Assembly (NCBI GenBank): GCA_031273405.1
Contig: JAISRW010000070.1
Span: 1-6,820 of the forward strand
DNA: 6,820 bases
Origin: Treponema sp.
GTDB taxonomy: Bacteria > Spirochaetota > Spirochaetia > Treponematales > Breznakiellaceae
Direction of reading: 5' to 3'
This document shows, in pieces, positions 6,209 through 6,820 of this stretch. The notes under the pieces are model-generated. The model had not been told where the DNA came from. It was given only the letters and a program-made list of their open reading frames with translations, and searched no databases. Position 1 is the stretch's first letter. The number at the start of each line of letters is the position of its first letter. The position numbers were made by a program, and so were the translations under genes.

Positions 6209-6296
6209 GGGCTTGGCAATGAGGCCGAATTTCGGGTTAACCGCTCGGGGTTGGAGGCCGTCCCCATCGAAGCCGGGGTTAACCTCTTAATTCAAT
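6209..6296. other. Convergent gap with paired GGTTAACC palindromes
   Basis: This 88-base gap separates the ends of the LysR gene and the dehydrogenase gene. The palindromic octamer GGTTAACC occurs at 6235-6242 and 6277-6284, and the two copies could pair as the ends of a 50-base structure. CCGAATTTCGG at 6225-6235 is a small hairpin, and the GGGG at 6247-6250 and CCCC at 6262-6265 runs can also pair. No T tract follows any stem on either strand, so an intrinsic terminator is not demonstrated, although termination would be expected here. Confidence 0.45.
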
Positions 6297-6820
6297 CTAC
6301 CGGGAAGCTATCTCGACCACCGCCTTGATGCAGCCGGTTTCGCTCTTGAGCCATGAGGGGAATTGGGTAATGGCCTCCTCCATGCCCGCCTTGTGGGTGA
6401 CAAAACCCGTGGTGTCAACTTTGCCGCTTGCTATGCCGGCGATAACGTTGGAAAAATCTTCCTTGGTGGCGTTCCGGCTCGCCATGAGGGTAATCTCCTT
6501 GCTGTGAAAGAGGGGGTTGGCGAAACGTATGTCGGCACGGGAAAAGCCCACGAACACTATCGTTCCGCCTGAGGAGGCATAATTAAAAGCCTTCATCATC
6601 TGGGGGGCGTTCCCTGTGGCGTCCATAACCAGGGGGGCTAATTCGCCGCCGGTAATGTCGGCCAGGGCCTTGTCCGGGTCGGCGTCCCGGGAATTGATGA
6701 GATAGTCGGCCCTGGCCGTGTCCCTGGCATAGGCGAGGCGCTTTTCGTTGATGTCCATGACGATGACCTTGGCGCCCCGGCTCTTGAGGCCGTGGATGAT
6801 CCCTATGCCTATGGGGCCCG
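6297..6820 (-). CDS. Zinc-type medium-chain alcohol/sugar-acid dehydrogenase (partial, C-terminal part)
   Basis: An NAD(P)-dependent oxidoreductase of the MDR superfamily, probably acting on a polyol, sugar or sugar acid in the cytoplasm. The gene enters from the right edge; 173 codons are visible and the stop is TAG at 6299-6297. The frame begins in the dinucleotide-binding motif GPIGIG, followed by VIVMDINEKR, whose aspartate at the end of the second strand suggests NAD rather than NADP. Further on, VMDATGN, GGTIVFVGF and HSKEITLMASRNATKEDF are typical of the branch containing E. coli L-galactonate oxidoreductase (LgoD/YjjN) and related hexonate dehydrogenases. The catalytic zinc ligands, in the N-terminal half, lie outside the window. 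An internal ATG at 6758 is not the start because the conserved Rossmann motif precedes it. The gene converges with the LysR gene, so a functional link to the transporter is not shown. Confidence 0.9.
   Translation of the reverse strand, partial: GPIGIGIIHGLKSRGAKVIVMDINEKRLAYARDTARADYLINSRDADPDKALADITGGELAPLVMDATGNAPQMMKAFNYASSGGTIVFVGFSRADIRFANPLFHSKEITLMASRNATKEDFSNVIAGIASGKVDTTGFVTHKAGMEEAITQFPSWLKSETGCIKAVVEIASR

Noticed and set aside
1..6820. CRISPR array, tRNA, rRNA or complete insertion sequence
   Set aside because: No regularly spaced repeats, no cloverleaf or rRNA sequence, and no transposase with terminal inverted repeats were seen. The only mobile-type gene is the partial Rpn frame.

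Overview
The window looks like chromosome from a moderately GC-rich spirochaete, most likely a free-living or gut-symbiotic Treponema (the termite-gut group is my best guess). The main reasons are the partial Rpn/PD-(D/E)XK putative nuclease at the left edge, whose sequence is close in style to the multicopy family I know from treponemes, and the mix of an Fe/AEP-type ABC transporter with sugar-acid dehydrogenases. This is recognition by eye and has not been checked against a database.

Layout, left to right. (1) 1-443, minus strand: the 5' part of an Rpn-family nuclease/putative transposase gene. Its Shine-Dalgarno sequence is buried in a stem-loop followed by T5. (2) 444-672: a gene-free gap with a cluster of CGAACC/GGTTCG direct and inverted repeats and a 9-bp G/C homopolymer. 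(3) 673-5025, minus strand: a three-gene operon transcribed as periplasmic solute-binding protein, fused double-domain permease, then ATPase. The spacing is tight (30 nt, then 9 nt), and the ATPase ribosome binding site overlaps the permease stop codon. (4) 5026-5269: a divergent regulatory region with a near-consensus sigma70 promoter for the rightward regulator and an AT-rich 20-bp perfect palindrome in its leader. (5) 5270-6208, plus strand: a LysR-type regulator, the obvious candidate to control the divergent transporter operon. (6) 6209-6296: a short convergent gap with two GGTTAACC palindromes. (7) 6297-6820, minus strand: the C-terminal part of a zinc-type medium-chain alcohol/polyol/sugar-acid dehydrogenase, cut by the window edge.

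How it fits together: the binding protein captures a small solute, the single-polypeptide permease forms the channel, and the ATPase powers uptake. The LysR protein probably senses the solute or a metabolite and switches the operon. The architecture is that of the ferric-iron/2-aminoethylphosphonate/thiamine/spermidine-putrescine superfamily, closest to FbpABC, but the binding protein lacks the paired tyrosines of FbpA, so ferric iron should not be assumed. The most unusual protein is the permease. It carries about 230 extra N-terminal residues, including an extracytoplasmic domain bracketed by two membrane helices that resembles a Cache-type sensor domain.
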